A stretch of DNA of 50,493 nt from a virus: positions 1 through 50,493 of the IMG/VR virus record IMGVR_UViG_3300031251_000028. One strand, given 5' to 3'. Position 1 is the first letter of the stretch. Every line of letters starts with the position of its first letter. Below are positions 15,423-23,770 of the stretch, one piece after another. The position numbers and the translations under genes were made by a program. The notes beneath the pieces were generated by a model. That model saw only the letters and a program-made list of their open reading frames with translations. It was not told the origin of the DNA and ran no database searches.

Positions 15423-15622
15423 TGGGAGACCCACGCAAGGGAAATCTGATCAAGGTGATCAACGTCGGAGACCGGCTGATCTTCGACATGACCGAAGCCG
15501 CGACCGATTGCAAGCACATCGAGATAACGCTGGTCGAAAAGGCCGGCCGGGCGGCGGTCCTCAGGATACAGGCTGACCTGGTTATCCCGATAGCGCACGA
15601 AAAGCAGTACCGATTACCGTAG
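15422..15622 (+). CDS. Small beta-rich protein, faintly CsrA-like
   Basis: 66 residues; its ATG overlaps the TAA of the scaffold-like gene. The pattern VGDRLIFD...HIEITLVEKAGRAAVLRIQ...VIPI resembles the strand spacing of CsrA-type RNA-binding proteins, but the diagnostic N-terminal LTR motif is absent. A small head protein is an equally good guess. The CsrA resemblance is weak and unverified. Confidence 0.45.
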   Translation: MGDPRKGNLIKVINVGDRLIFDMTEAATDCKHIEITLVEKAGRAAVLRIQADLVIPIAHEKQYRLP

Positions 15623-15685
15623 TTTTCAGGGGCTTTGCCCCATATTCCACCATCGACCAAGGACGGTCAAAGAAGGAGACACACC

Positions 15686-16789
15686 ATGGCACAGACCATA
15701 ATCGGTCTCAACGACGCCAAGGCCGTCAAGAGGTACTCCGGGAACCTCGCGGTCGATGTCGGGCGTAAAGGGTACTGGACGAACAAGTTCATGGCGTCGG
15801 GCGAAGTTCCGACCCGTCCACTGTGGAGGCTGACCGACCTGGAGGCGGACAGCGGCGAACAGATCACCTACGATCTGTCCATGCAGTTGAAGATGAAGCC
15901 GGTGCAGGGCGATGACCCGATCAAGGGCAAAGCCGAGAAGCTGAATTTCTACACCGACAACATCTACATTGACCAGCTGCGCGGCGGTGCCGACTGCGGT
16001 GGCCGCATGACCCGCAAGCGGACCCTGCACGACCTGCGGAAGATCGCCAAGGCGCGGTCCATCGATTGGTGGGCTCGGGTGTTCGACGAGACCATCTTCA
16101 TGTACCTGTCCGGAGCCCGCGGTGTGAACTCGGACTTCATCGAGGACACCACCTTCACCGGGTACGCCAACAACAGCTTTACCGCTCCCGATACCACCCA
16201 CCTCATCTATGGCGGTACGGCAACCAGCAAGGCGACGATAGCCAACACGGACAAGTTCTCCCTGGACGCTATCGACCGTTGCGTTGCCCGTGCCGAACTG
16301 ATGGGCGGCGGCGTGCAGGGCGTACCCCAGATCCAGCCAGCCGAGATCGAAGGCGAGAAGCGTTTCCTCTGCCTGATCAACCCGACCCAGGCCTACAACC
16401 TGCGGACCGGGACCGATGCCAACGGCTGGGCAGACATCCAGAAGGCCCTTGCGACCGCTCTGGGCAACAAGTCCAACTTCATCACCGGGGCCATGGGCAT
16501 CCATAACGATGTCGTAATCCACAAGCACCAGAACCTCATCCAGTTCAGCGACTACGGCGCAACCGGCGACCTGCCGGCAGCCCGTGCGCTCTTCTGCGGC
16601 ATTCAGGCTGGTGTGATCGCTTTCGGATCCCCCGGTAAAGACCTCCGCTTCGGCTGGCGTGAAGAGGAAGAAGATGCCGGCAACCGGATCGAGATCTACA
16701 CCAACACGATGGTCGGTGTGAAGAAGGTCTCGTTCAACGGTCTGGACTTCGGGGTCATGGCAATCGATACCTACGCCAAGGCTGTGTAA
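15686..16789 (+). CDS. Major capsid protein (N4-gp56 family)
   Basis: 367 residues from ATG 15686 (AAGGAG 10 nt upstream). The sequence fits the N4-gp56 capsid family: LWRLTDLEADSGEQITYDL near residue 55, then KLNFYTDNIYIDQLRGG and the later GAMGIHNDVVIHKH segment. It assembles the HK97-fold shell. A 751-residue frame on the opposite strand is a shadow. Confidence 0.9.
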   Translation: MAQTIIGLNDAKAVKRYSGNLAVDVGRKGYWTNKFMASGEVPTRPLWRLTDLEADSGEQITYDLSMQLKMKPVQGDDPIKGKAEKLNFYTDNIYIDQLRGGADCGGRMTRKRTLHDLRKIAKARSIDWWARVFDETIFMYLSGARGVNSDFIEDTTFTGYANNSFTAPDTTHLIYGGTATSKATIANTDKFSLDAIDRCVARAELMGGGVQGVPQIQPAEIEGEKRFLCLINPTQAYNLRTGTDANGWADIQKALATALGNKSNFITGAMGIHNDVVIHKHQNLIQFSDYGATGDLPAARALFCGIQAGVIAFGSPGKDLRFGWREEEEDAGNRIEIYTNTMVGVKKVSFNGLDFGVMAIDTYAKAV

Positions 16790-16796
16790 CCAACCA

Positions 16797-16814
16797 GGGG
16801 GGAGCGATCCCCCC
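16797..16814 (+). other. Intercistronic hairpin after the capsid gene
   Basis: GGGGGG AGCGAT CCCCCC directly after the capsid stop, without a T-tract. More likely an mRNA-stabilising or processing hairpin than a terminator. Confidence 0.4.
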
Positions 16815-16846
16815 GCAACCCATTCCAAATATGGAGGAAATATACC

Positions 16847-17353
16847 ATGTCCAAGATTCGTCTTTCCGATAAGTGCCAGGGCGTAACCGCCGGAGCAGGT
16901 GCGTCTTACACCACGTACCCTCCGGGTGCAGGCAACGCGCCGGCCCCTACCGCTACCAGCGAGGCAGAAACCGTTACCGTGGAGGCCAAGTTCGTACTTG
17001 CCGCCGATGTGGCGATCAATGACACCCTCGTCGGTTTTGTCCTGCCCGCCGGTCATGTGCCGGTTGACCTGTTCGTCGCTGCTGACGACCTGGACACAGG
17101 TGCGGCAATGAACCTGACCGTCGGTGTGCTGGATGCCACTCTGGCCGCTATGGTTGCATCCACCAACTTCATCACCGCATCCACCATCTGCCAGGCCGGC
17201 GGCGTTGCACGCGCCAGTGTGGTTGACGGTCTGCGCTTGGCCCCCGTTGCTTACGACCGGTACATCGGCGCCCTGGTCGTGGCTGCTCCGAACGCCTCCC
17301 AAGCCGGAACGCTCACCATAGTCGGCTCGTACCGCGCCAGCAACGCGGACTAG
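16847..17353 (+). CDS. Probable head decoration or capsid-associated protein
   Basis: 168 residues with a strong ribosome site (GGAGGAAAT). Beta-rich, low in charge, with Ala/Val/Thr runs, and lying right after the major capsid gene. These traits fit a decoration or head-fibre protein. I recognise no specific family. Confidence 0.55.
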   Translation: MSKIRLSDKCQGVTAGAGASYTTYPPGAGNAPAPTATSEAETVTVEAKFVLAADVAINDTLVGFVLPAGHVPVDLFVAADDLDTGAAMNLTVGVLDATLAAMVASTNFITASTICQAGGVARASVVDGLRLAPVAYDRYIGALVVAAPNASQAGTLTIVGSYRASNAD

Positions 17354-17386
17354 AACGCAACCATCTCTCTCGAAAGGAGAACCATT

Positions 17387-17830
17387 ATGAAGTCTTTCCT
17401 CGTTTCTCTCCTGGTCATTATGACCCTTGTGGTAGTCGGATCTCCGGCTTTCGCCGCCCCGCGGTCCCCGACCGAGATTTACGCTGCCCAGGTGTTCAAT
17501 CAGTACACCGGGTACGCTTCGACCGCCCGTTACTCTGCCGCGATCAAGGTTGACGCCTACTCCAGACGGTCGATTTCCTTTGTCGGGTATTCGACCAATG
17601 CGACCGATCAGTTGGCGAACCTGCCCGGCACGGCGATTGTCCAGTGGGGCTACTCCGCAACCGGCCCGTGGGTAACCGCCAAGGACCAGAACGGTACTGC
17701 CATTTCGGCCACCACGTCCACGGGATTTACCATGATCGATCAGTTCCAGTGGATTCGGTTCGGCTGGACGAAGACCGGGACCGGAAAACGGTCGCTCAGC
17801 GGATATCTGCTGTTCGGCCCGTCGAATTAA
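17387..17830 (+). CDS. Exported beta-rich protein with signal peptide
   Basis: 147 residues. Residues 1-23 form a clear Sec signal peptide (MKS, hydrophobic core, cleavage site AFA before AP). The mature part is ~120 residues of Ser/Thr/Tyr-rich beta sequence. AAAGGAGAA precedes the ATG. An exported protein inside the head-gene operon is unusual; it could alter the cell envelope during late infection, or be a fibre protein that acquired a leader. No family recognised. Confidence 0.6.
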   Translation: MKSFLVSLLVIMTLVVVGSPAFAAPRSPTEIYAAQVFNQYTGYASTARYSAAIKVDAYSRRSISFVGYSTNATDQLANLPGTAIVQWGYSATGPWVTAKDQNGTAISATTSTGFTMIDQFQWIRFGWTKTGTGKRSLSGYLLFGPSN

Positions 17831-17835
17831 GCAAA

Positions 17836-17857
17836 GGGGAGGGCTTCGGCTCTCCCC
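17836..17857 (+). other. Intercistronic hairpin with UUCG loop
   Basis: GGGGAGGGC-TTCG-GCTCTCCCC forms a 9-bp stem (one G.U) closed by a stable C(UUCG)G tetraloop, 6 nt after a stop codon. No T-tract follows, so an mRNA-stabilising role is more likely than termination. Confidence 0.5.
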
Positions 17858-17883
17858 TACCTCATCGAAAAGGAGAAACAAGG

Positions 17884-18309
17884 ATGTTAATCGAATGCCT
17901 GATCAAGCGTGAAGGGCCGACCATAGTATCGGTCGAAAAGATGGATTACGTGTTTACTTCCCGGCCGCACCTGAGTGGCGGCGACGAAGAGGCCCAGATA
18001 TGCGAGGTGATTTCCGCCTCCCATTCGGCCTACTTCCTCCGTATCCCCGGCGGACTGTATCGCCAGTACGAGAAGAAAAGCAAAACGGCACAGCTCAAGC
18101 CCGATGCCAATGACAATCCCGATGCCGATGCCCTGACCAAAGAGAAATTTCTGACCATGAAGAACGCCCCCCAGGTCAAGTCGGCCATCAAGAAGTGCAA
18201 CGACATCAAGCTACTGAATGAACTCGGCCAGATTGAAAGCAATTCCGAGACCCGGCGCCAGTGGGTGATCGATTCACTGTCCAAGCGCCTGGAAGAACTG
18301 GAGGCGTAA
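17884..18309 (+). CDS. Hypothetical phage structural-region protein
   Basis: 141 residues from ATG 17884 (AAGGAG upstream). The first ~65 residues are beta-rich (CLIKREGPTIVSVEKMDYVF, then CEVISASHSAYFLRIPGG), and the C-terminus is helical. The stop is adjacent to the endolysin ATG. Similar small proteins sit in phage head operons, but no function is known to me. Confidence 0.5.
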   Translation: MLIECLIKREGPTIVSVEKMDYVFTSRPHLSGGDEEAQICEVISASHSAYFLRIPGGLYRQYEKKSKTAQLKPDANDNPDADALTKEKFLTMKNAPQVKSAIKKCNDIKLLNELGQIESNSETRRQWVIDSLSKRLEELEA

Positions 18310-18927
18310 ATGAAACTGGTACTGTTGGCCGTTATTCTGTTTGCTCTCTGCTCCTGCGAGGCGGTCTATGCCGCTACCATCACCGACGCACTTAAAGAGA
18401 CCTTCGGCAACGAGGGGGGCTACACGGTGGACAGCGGCGGCCCAACGAACTTCGGCATCAGCCAGAAGGCCTACCCGCACATGAGCACCCAGGAGATCAA
18501 AGACCTGACCATCGAGAAGGCTGCGGCGATCTACGAGCGGGATTACTGGAACCCTCTAGGGCTCAACAAGGAACCCTCCCAGATCACGGCCAACGAGATA
18601 TTCGACAGCGCGGTCAACGAGGGGGTAGGTACCGCCGCCCGACGCATTCAGAAGGCCATCAACCTCGCCAACTATCCGCAAGCCGATATCCCCATTGACG
18701 GAGTACTCGGCCCGGCCACTTGGGCGGCCAAGGCCAAGGTCAACCCGGTTGAGTTTTATGTCTGCTGGATTGGCCTGCGTTTCGGTCGGTATCAGTTGCT
18801 TGTAGAGAAGAGCCCCGAGAAGTTCGACCAATATTTCAAGTCATGGACCTTCCGCATCAAGAACAACGTGGTGCGCGCTGTCCACGAACTGGATTCGCTG
18901 AAAAAGGTTGCAGGATCTTCGCATTAA
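18310..18927 (+). CDS. Exported endolysin, glycoside hydrolase family 108
   Basis: 205 residues. Residues 1-21 form a signal sequence (MKLVLLAVILFALCSCEAVYA). The GH108 signature NEGGY at 34-38 carries the catalytic Glu35 and is followed by DSGGPTNFGIS. The C-terminus (residues 118-205) has the peptidoglycan-binding-like DGVLGPATW segment. The enzyme cuts the glycan backbone of peptidoglycan. The leader implies Sec export, so holin action may only be needed to time lysis. First gene of the lysis module. Confidence 0.88.
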   Translation: MKLVLLAVILFALCSCEAVYAATITDALKETFGNEGGYTVDSGGPTNFGISQKAYPHMSTQEIKDLTIEKAAAIYERDYWNPLGLNKEPSQITANEIFDSAVNEGVGTAARRIQKAINLANYPQADIPIDGVLGPATWAAKAKVNPVEFYVCWIGLRFGRYQLLVEKSPEKFDQYFKSWTFRIKNNVVRAVHELDSLKKVAGSSH

Positions 18928-18938
18928 CGGGGTGATTG

Positions 18939-19532
18939 ATGGGAACTCTCGTAGACATCTGCGCCAAAGCGTGCCGCCAGTCCTATCAGGACGACGTACC
19001 CGGTTTCGAGGTAGGGGACCTGCGCTACACCGTGCAGGAGACCGACGAGATGGTGCTGATCGCCATTCGGGGAACCGCTAACATCGAGAACGCCATCCGA
19101 GATCTGGAAACTATCCCCGAGAAGACTGTTGAAGGCCATTGGGCGCATGGCGGATTCACCAACTCCACCAAAAAGCTGCTTGCTGCCGGCATTCTGAACC
19201 ACATTGCAAAAGACCGGCGCGTGGTGCTGACCGGTCATTCCCTCGGCGGTGCCATAGCCGTCCTGCTGGCTGAAATCATCGGTTGCGAACTGATCACTTT
19301 CGGTTGTCCTCGAGTCTACACCAAATGGGGCACGACCCCGACCCTAAACCATATCCGGATCATCCGCGACGACGACCCGGTACCGATGATGCCCCGCATC
19401 CTCTACAAGCACGACTGCGAACCGGTAATTCTCTGCGACGGAGACCGCCGGCTCATCGAAGTGCAGGACCACTACATCGACGGGTACATTGCCTGTCTGA
19501 ATCAACGGGAAGGAGCCCAACATGCAAATTGA
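18939..19532 (+). CDS. Class 3 lipase-like alpha/beta hydrolase
   Basis: 197 residues with CGGGG upstream of ATG 18939. GHSLGG (99-104) supplies the nucleophile Ser101. The DDD at 144-146 (RDDDPVP) and His178 (QDHY) complete a lipase-3-type triad, and FGCPRVY is also typical. No leader peptide is visible. It lies between endolysin and holin-like genes, so an involvement in membrane disruption at lysis is an inference. Cytoplasmic location would give access to inner-membrane lipids. Confidence 0.8.
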   Translation: MGTLVDICAKACRQSYQDDVPGFEVGDLRYTVQETDEMVLIAIRGTANIENAIRDLETIPEKTVEGHWAHGGFTNSTKKLLAAGILNHIAKDRRVVLTGHSLGGAIAVLLAEIIGCELITFGCPRVYTKWGTTPTLNHIRIIRDDDPVPMMPRILYKHDCEPVILCDGDRRLIEVQDHYIDGYIACLNQREGAQHAN

Positions 19533-19920
19533 CGTAACCGCATTAGTCACATCCATCGTGCCGCCTCAGTATCAGGCATACATCACCCTCGGCCTGTTCC
19601 TGGTCTACGTGATCGGCAACGCTGTAATGCCGTTTCTGCCCAACGAGTCGAACGGCTGGGAGCATGCCCTTGTCTTGTTTTTCAAAAACCTGTGGAAGTG
19701 CCTGAGGGTGGACAAGAGCACCAAAGACGTGACGCTTGGCATTACCGCCAACTCGGACAATATCACCGATTCTGCTCTGGCAAAATACATGCTTGAAAAG
19801 TCTACATCTTCAACATATCAAGCGGCCCCGGCCGCCATTCAGGAACCCCAAAAGGAGGTATCACCCAATGAAAAAACTGCTCCTGCTGTCCCTGGTCTCA
19901 CTGGCGCTCCTCTGCCTTAA
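19522..19920 (+). CDS. Holin-like membrane protein
   Basis: 132 residues. One strong transmembrane segment (about residues 18-38: AYITLGLFLVYVIGNAVMPF) is followed by a soluble, charged and then Pro/Ala-rich tail. It overlaps the lipase by 11 nt and the next lipoprotein gene by 53 nt in another frame. Position and topology suggest a holin or a spanin inner-membrane subunit; neither is proved by sequence. Confidence 0.55.
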   Translation: MQIDVTALVTSIVPPQYQAYITLGLFLVYVIGNAVMPFLPNESNGWEHALVLFFKNLWKCLRVDKSTKDVTLGITANSDNITDSALAKYMLEKSTSSTYQAAPAAIQEPQKEVSPNEKTAPAVPGLTGAPLP

Positions 19921-20320
19921 CGGTTGCGCCACAACTACAAGCCTGACACCTGGCGCCAAGGCTGACGTATCCAATGGTCTGACCGCCGCCCAGAACGCCA
20001 TTTCCGTCGCTACCGTACTGGTGAACACCACTGGCCCGCTGGCCGTGGCCGGAGTCTGCGTCTCGTCTCCCAAGGATTGCGCTGCTGCCCAGAAAGGCAT
20101 TGCCGCCGCCCGGGTAACCTTGGCGACCGCTTCCGACCTTGTTGCCTTGGCCCAGACTGCCAACACGGCCCCCAATGGTGCGCAGCTATCCACCCTGCTC
20201 TCGGGGATTGTGCAAGAGATCCAGCCGATCAATAGCCTGATTATTGTCTATGGCGGGAAACCCCTGGACTTGACCCCGTTCACTGACGCTTTGGCAAAAA
20301 TCCAGGTGACCACGCAATGA
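19868..20320 (+). CDS. Lipoprotein of the lysis module
   Basis: 150 residues with a lipoprotein signal (MKKLLLLSLVSLALLCLNGC; lipobox LNGC). The mature part is Ala/Thr/Val-rich and helical. AAAGGAGGT ends 8 nt before the ATG. Embedding of the start inside the upstream membrane-protein gene recalls Rz/Rz1 spanin pairs, although the mature part is longer than a classical Rz1. Its stop overlaps the next gene. Confidence 0.65.
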   Translation: MKKLLLLSLVSLALLCLNGCATTTSLTPGAKADVSNGLTAAQNAISVATVLVNTTGPLAVAGVCVSSPKDCAAAQKGIAAARVTLATASDLVALAQTANTAPNGAQLSTLLSGIVQEIQPINSLIIVYGGKPLDLTPFTDALAKIQVTTQ

Positions 20321-20508
20321 GGGCGCTGGTCATAATGCTGATTTCGGTAGTTATGGCCGGATGTACGTCAAGCTATACGTACATCTGCGGGGATAGAGAT
20401 ACGGCCACAGCGACCATGCCCAAAACAGTGGACGTTTCCCCTGAAATCCAAGGCAACGTGCCTATCCAAGGAGGCACGGTCACAAGCCCGACTCAGACAG
20501 CAAAATAG
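20317..20508 (+). CDS. Small lipoprotein, Rz1-like
   Basis: 63 residues with a lipobox (VMAGC at 12-16) and a short, Pro/Thr-rich mature tail. It begins inside the stop of the previous lipoprotein. Small size, outer-membrane lipid anchor and lysis context fit an o-spanin. Confidence 0.55.
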   Translation: MRALVIMLISVVMAGCTSSYTYICGDRDTATATMPKTVDVSPEIQGNVPIQGGTVTSPTQTAK

Positions 20509-20529
20509 CTATTATTCAATGTGAAGTGG

Positions 20530-20550
20530 AGGGGGTCCGAGCGGCCCCCT
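20530..20550 (+). other. Intercistronic hairpin
   Basis: AGGGGG pairs with CCCCCT around a 9-nt loop, 22 nt after the lipoprotein stop. No T-tract. Third G-run/C-run hairpin in this part of the late operon. Confidence 0.35.
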
Positions 20551-20583
20551 GTGCTGGATACTGAATATGCCGGGAGGAATGAA

Positions 20584-20817
20584 ATGGCAATAGAGCCCGA
20601 ACATCTGGGTGCAGGAGGAGCAGGAGGCGGGCTTATCGCAGCAATATTCTACTGGCTCGGCTTCAACGGAAGAATCAAGAAAATCGAAGAGGACATGCAG
20701 CGCATGAAGGACGGTGTTGTCTGGGACGATTCCTGTACCCGGAGCCACGACGCCATCAAGGAACGGTTCAATTCCATTGAAAACAAGCTCGACCTGATCA
20801 TTAACAAGCTGAAATAG
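20584..20817 (+). CDS. Membrane-anchored coiled-coil protein (spanin or haemolysin-XhlA-like)
   Basis: 77 residues from ATG 20584 (GGGAGG 8 nt upstream). A short hydrophobic helix (AGGGLIAAIFYWLGF) precedes a heptad-like Lys/Glu/Leu-rich helix to the end. This topology is seen in i-spanins and in XhlA-like lysis proteins. The length is short for Rz. Confidence 0.5.
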   Translation: MAIEPEHLGAGGAGGGLIAAIFYWLGFNGRIKKIEEDMQRMKDGVVWDDSCTRSHDAIKERFNSIENKLDLIINKLK

Positions 20818-20829
20818 AGGACAATACAC

Positions 20830-21483
20830 ATGGCGACCGTCTCGCAGTTAATCCTCGATACCCTTCCCCGGCTGGTAGATACCAAGCCGACCGGAACCAC
20901 CATATACCAGGCCATCAACTACGTCTCGTCCATGATCACCCGGCACATGATAAGCCGTCGCAGCGATCTGGTGAGAACCGATGAGATGTCTCTGACGGTA
21001 ACGCCTTCAATTCAGACATACAACCTGCCCGATGGTTTCGTGTCTCTGGCAGAAAAGCCTTTTGACGCAGCCCGGCGCCACGACATCGAACCGCTGCAAC
21101 ATCACCGGTCTCATTACCATGGGAAAACCGCTCACTCTCCTCATGCGTACGAACTTCTTGGCCAGCAGATCATTTTCTACCCAGCGCTTGACACGGGCAT
21201 TACCAGCGTCAACATCGTTGGCCGCTACTATGCCCTGCCCGACCTGATCACCGGCCCGACGCAGGTTGTCAATGCCCAGACTGTAGATGTCAATGTTCCT
21301 TTCAATGGCATGTTCGACCAGGCGTTTTTCCAGGGTGTCCCGAGGGTAATAGCCAAAGGCCTCGGCGTCGTTCAGGCCGATGGTGATTTTGCCGCCTTCA
21401 TCAGTGCCGAAGTGGACACCATCCTAAATCTCAGGTCTGAACCTCTCCCACAACGCAGGACCAGCAGGAGAAACTTCATATGA
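20830..21483 (+). CDS. Head-tail region structural protein
   Basis: 217 residues. Starts with a helical segment (VSQLILDTLPRLVD), then beta-rich sequence including DEMSLTVTPSIQTYNLPDGFVSLAEKPFDA. Two overlapping genes follow (ATGA). By position (after lysis genes, before the adaptor) it is a neck or tail protein of a short-tailed phage. No named family recognised. Confidence 0.55.
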   Translation: MATVSQLILDTLPRLVDTKPTGTTIYQAINYVSSMITRHMISRRSDLVRTDEMSLTVTPSIQTYNLPDGFVSLAEKPFDAARRHDIEPLQHHRSHYHGKTAHSPHAYELLGQQIIFYPALDTGITSVNIVGRYYALPDLITGPTQVVNAQTVDVNVPFNGMFDQAFFQGVPRVIAKGLGVVQADGDFAAFISAEVDTILNLRSEPLPQRRTSRRNFI

Positions 21484-22124
21484 AATGCTCCGTTCCTATC
21501 GCTACGGCATCCCGGCAGTTGCAGGACATTACCGCCGTTACCTGGCCGGCGGCAACCCTGCTCATCTACCTCAATTATGCGGTGCGGGAAATCGTCGACA
21601 TCAAACCCGAGGCCAACACTACAGCTGCCAACATAACGATGGTCGCAGGGACACGGCAGTCTTTACCTGCCGGCTGGAACCTGCTGATCAATGCCAAGCG
21701 GAATATGGGCACCGGAACCATACCAGGGCGCGCCATCACCCCGATAGCAAGAGAGATACTGGACGAAGTGTTACCGGACTGGCAGACATGGCCGACTGCC
21801 GATGAAGTGCGGCACGTCATTACCGACGACCGGGACCCGCTTTATTTCGACGTGTTTCCGCCCCAGCCGGCTACTCCTACACAAAAGATCGAGGCTATCG
21901 GTTCGCTGTATCCGGCCAAGGCTACTGACGCCGCGAACAGTGATTTCCCCTTGCCCGATCAATACGAGGTGGCAGCTGTCGATTACATGATCTACCGGGC
22001 GCTCAACGAAACTACCACCATCCCGGGAGCGCAGGCGAAAGCGGATAAGCATCTCAACAAGTTCTATCAGAACCTTGGAGTGAAGATACAGGCCGCCGCC
22101 AAGGTCTACAGCGAGGGGCAATAA
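21480..22124 (+). CDS. Phage adaptor protein (DUF6682-like)
   Basis: 214 residues. The pattern of an N-terminal helical start (ASRQLQDITAVTWPAATLLIYLNYAVREIVDIKPEAN), a central beta domain, and a C-terminal helix (DYMIYRALNET...ADKHLNKFYQNLG) fits the phage adaptor family that sits below the portal in N4-gp56-type phages. Overlaps both neighbours by a few bases. Confidence 0.7.
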   Translation: MKCSVPIATASRQLQDITAVTWPAATLLIYLNYAVREIVDIKPEANTTAANITMVAGTRQSLPAGWNLLINAKRNMGTGTIPGRAITPIAREILDEVLPDWQTWPTADEVRHVITDDRDPLYFDVFPPQPATPTQKIEAIGSLYPAKATDAANSDFPLPDQYEVAAVDYMIYRALNETTTIPGAQAKADKHLNKFYQNLGVKIQAAAKVYSEGQ

Positions 22125-23770
22125 TGCTGCTCACGTATGACAAATTCGGGGGGATCGTTCCCAGGATCTTCGACCCGAGGCTGATTCCGGCCGGCAAAGG
22201 TCAGGTGGCTAAAAACTGCCGTTTCGACCATGGTGGGGTAATGCCTATCGGAATAGACGAAACCAAAGCCACGCCCACGAAGACCGGTACGTTGAAATCC
22301 ATCTTCCTGTACCAGGATCAATATTGGTTCGCCTGGATTACGGACGTTGACGCGGTTCTTACCCCTGTCTCCAATGATGCCTGGAAACGGGTGTACTTCA
22401 CCGAGAACGGCGTGCTCAAGGTGACGGATTTGTCTATCGCCCTGTCCGGAGGCACAAATTACCCAGAAAACTACTATCTCCCATCCCCTCCGGCACCAAT
22501 CCTGCCGTTGGTATGCGCCGTAGCGGGGACCATAACCAACAACGACCCAACACTGGAAGAGACCCGGTTCTATACCTTTACCTACGTCAATTCCTATGGT
22601 GACGAAGGCCCGCCATGCGCCAATATCTCCAACAAGGTCGTGTGGGCCCCCGGCCAGCATGTGACCATCAGCACGTCGGAAACGATTCCGTCAGGTGCTT
22701 ATAACCTGGCCGCTGTCAGAGTTTACCGGGTAAACCAGGATGCCAGTAACAACGAGCAGTACCAGCTTGTTTACGAAACAGCCGTAGCCAACCTCTCAGG
22801 TATGCCGGATGATACCGTTGATTCCGCTGCTCTCGGGGAAATCCTTCAGTCTGCCGAATGGGACGGCGCCCCGTCTGGAGTTACCGGGCTGATCGAACTT
22901 CCGAATGCTGGAATGGCTTGTTATGTCGGAAACGCCCTTTGTCTGTCCGTTCCGGGCTTCCCCCACGCTTGGCCAGTGCGTTACCAGAAAACCACCGAGC
23001 GTGACATTGTTGCTCTGGTCGGCTGGGGCACAACTGTAGTCGCCCTGACCACTGGCGTACCCGAGGCGGTCACGTTTACCGATCCCGGCAACTCAGTCCC
23101 GGAAAAAATCACCGTTGGGCTGGCCTGCACATCCAAGCTCAGTGTAGTTGATATGGGCAATTACTTTGCCTACTCTTCTCCTGAAGGTCTTGTCGCCATA
23201 GGCCCGGGCAAGAACGAAGTAATGACGGAGAAACTTTTCTCCAGGACCGAATGGACCGCGTACAAGCCGGACAGCATCTCTGGTTACATGTGGGAAGGGA
23301 TGTACGTCGGTTTCTACGATACTGGCAGCAAACAAGCCGGGTTCATCTTCGACCCTTCAACACTCAATTTTGTGGATCTGGATTTCTATGCTACAGCTGG
23401 TTACCGAGATCCTAAGACCGGTATCCTGTATCTCCAAGTAGGCGTCAACATCGTATCCTTTGCAACCTCATCGACAGCAAGGACGATGGACAACAAATCG
23501 CGCCGGGAGATTTTCAAGCTCACCATGTTCACGGCCATCAAGGTACTAGCAACTGCTTACCCCGTAACCATAGATGTCATCTATCCCGACCTGGTTGATT
23601 CCACCGGAGCCGCTGCCCCCCAGACCATAACGGTCACGGTCACATCTAGCGCTCCGCAACGGCTCCCTGTGGCTAACTCAATGATCGACGCCGCCGAAGT
23701 CAGGGTTTACGGGACCAAGGGGGCGTCTGTCGTGTATCTGGCTTCCGATATCATGGAATTCTATCAATGA
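22124..23770 (+). CDS. Tail/nozzle structural protein
   Basis: 548 residues, beta-rich throughout. The N-terminus (YDKFGGIVPRIFDPRLIPAG) resembles the opening of large tail proteins that follow the adaptor in phages with N4-gp56 capsids. A beta-propeller-like nozzle is a reasonable guess, but it rests on position and composition. The next gene starts inside its stop. Confidence 0.6.
   Translation: MLLTYDKFGGIVPRIFDPRLIPAGKGQVAKNCRFDHGGVMPIGIDETKATPTKTGTLKSIFLYQDQYWFAWITDVDAVLTPVSNDAWKRVYFTENGVLKVTDLSIALSGGTNYPENYYLPSPPAPILPLVCAVAGTITNNDPTLEETRFYTFTYVNSYGDEGPPCANISNKVVWAPGQHVTISTSETIPSGAYNLAAVRVYRVNQDASNNEQYQLVYETAVANLSGMPDDTVDSAALGEILQSAEWDGAPSGVTGLIELPNAGMACYVGNALCLSVPGFPHAWPVRYQKTTERDIVALVGWGTTVVALTTGVPEAVTFTDPGNSVPEKITVGLACTSKLSVVDMGNYFAYSSPEGLVAIGPGKNEVMTEKLFSRTEWTAYKPDSISGYMWEGMYVGFYDTGSKQAGFIFDPSTLNFVDLDFYATAGYRDPKTGILYLQVGVNIVSFATSSTARTMDNKSRREIFKLTMFTAIKVLATAYPVTIDVIYPDLVDSTGAAAPQTITVTVTSSAPQRLPVANSMIDAAEVRVYGTKGASVVYLASDIMEFYQ

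Noticed and set aside
15626-17881. 751-codon open frame on the minus strand across the capsid region
   Set aside because: It lies antisense to the capsid gene and two other well-supported genes, and its product is Gly/Val/His/Arg-rich without motifs. It is a shadow of high-GC third positions.
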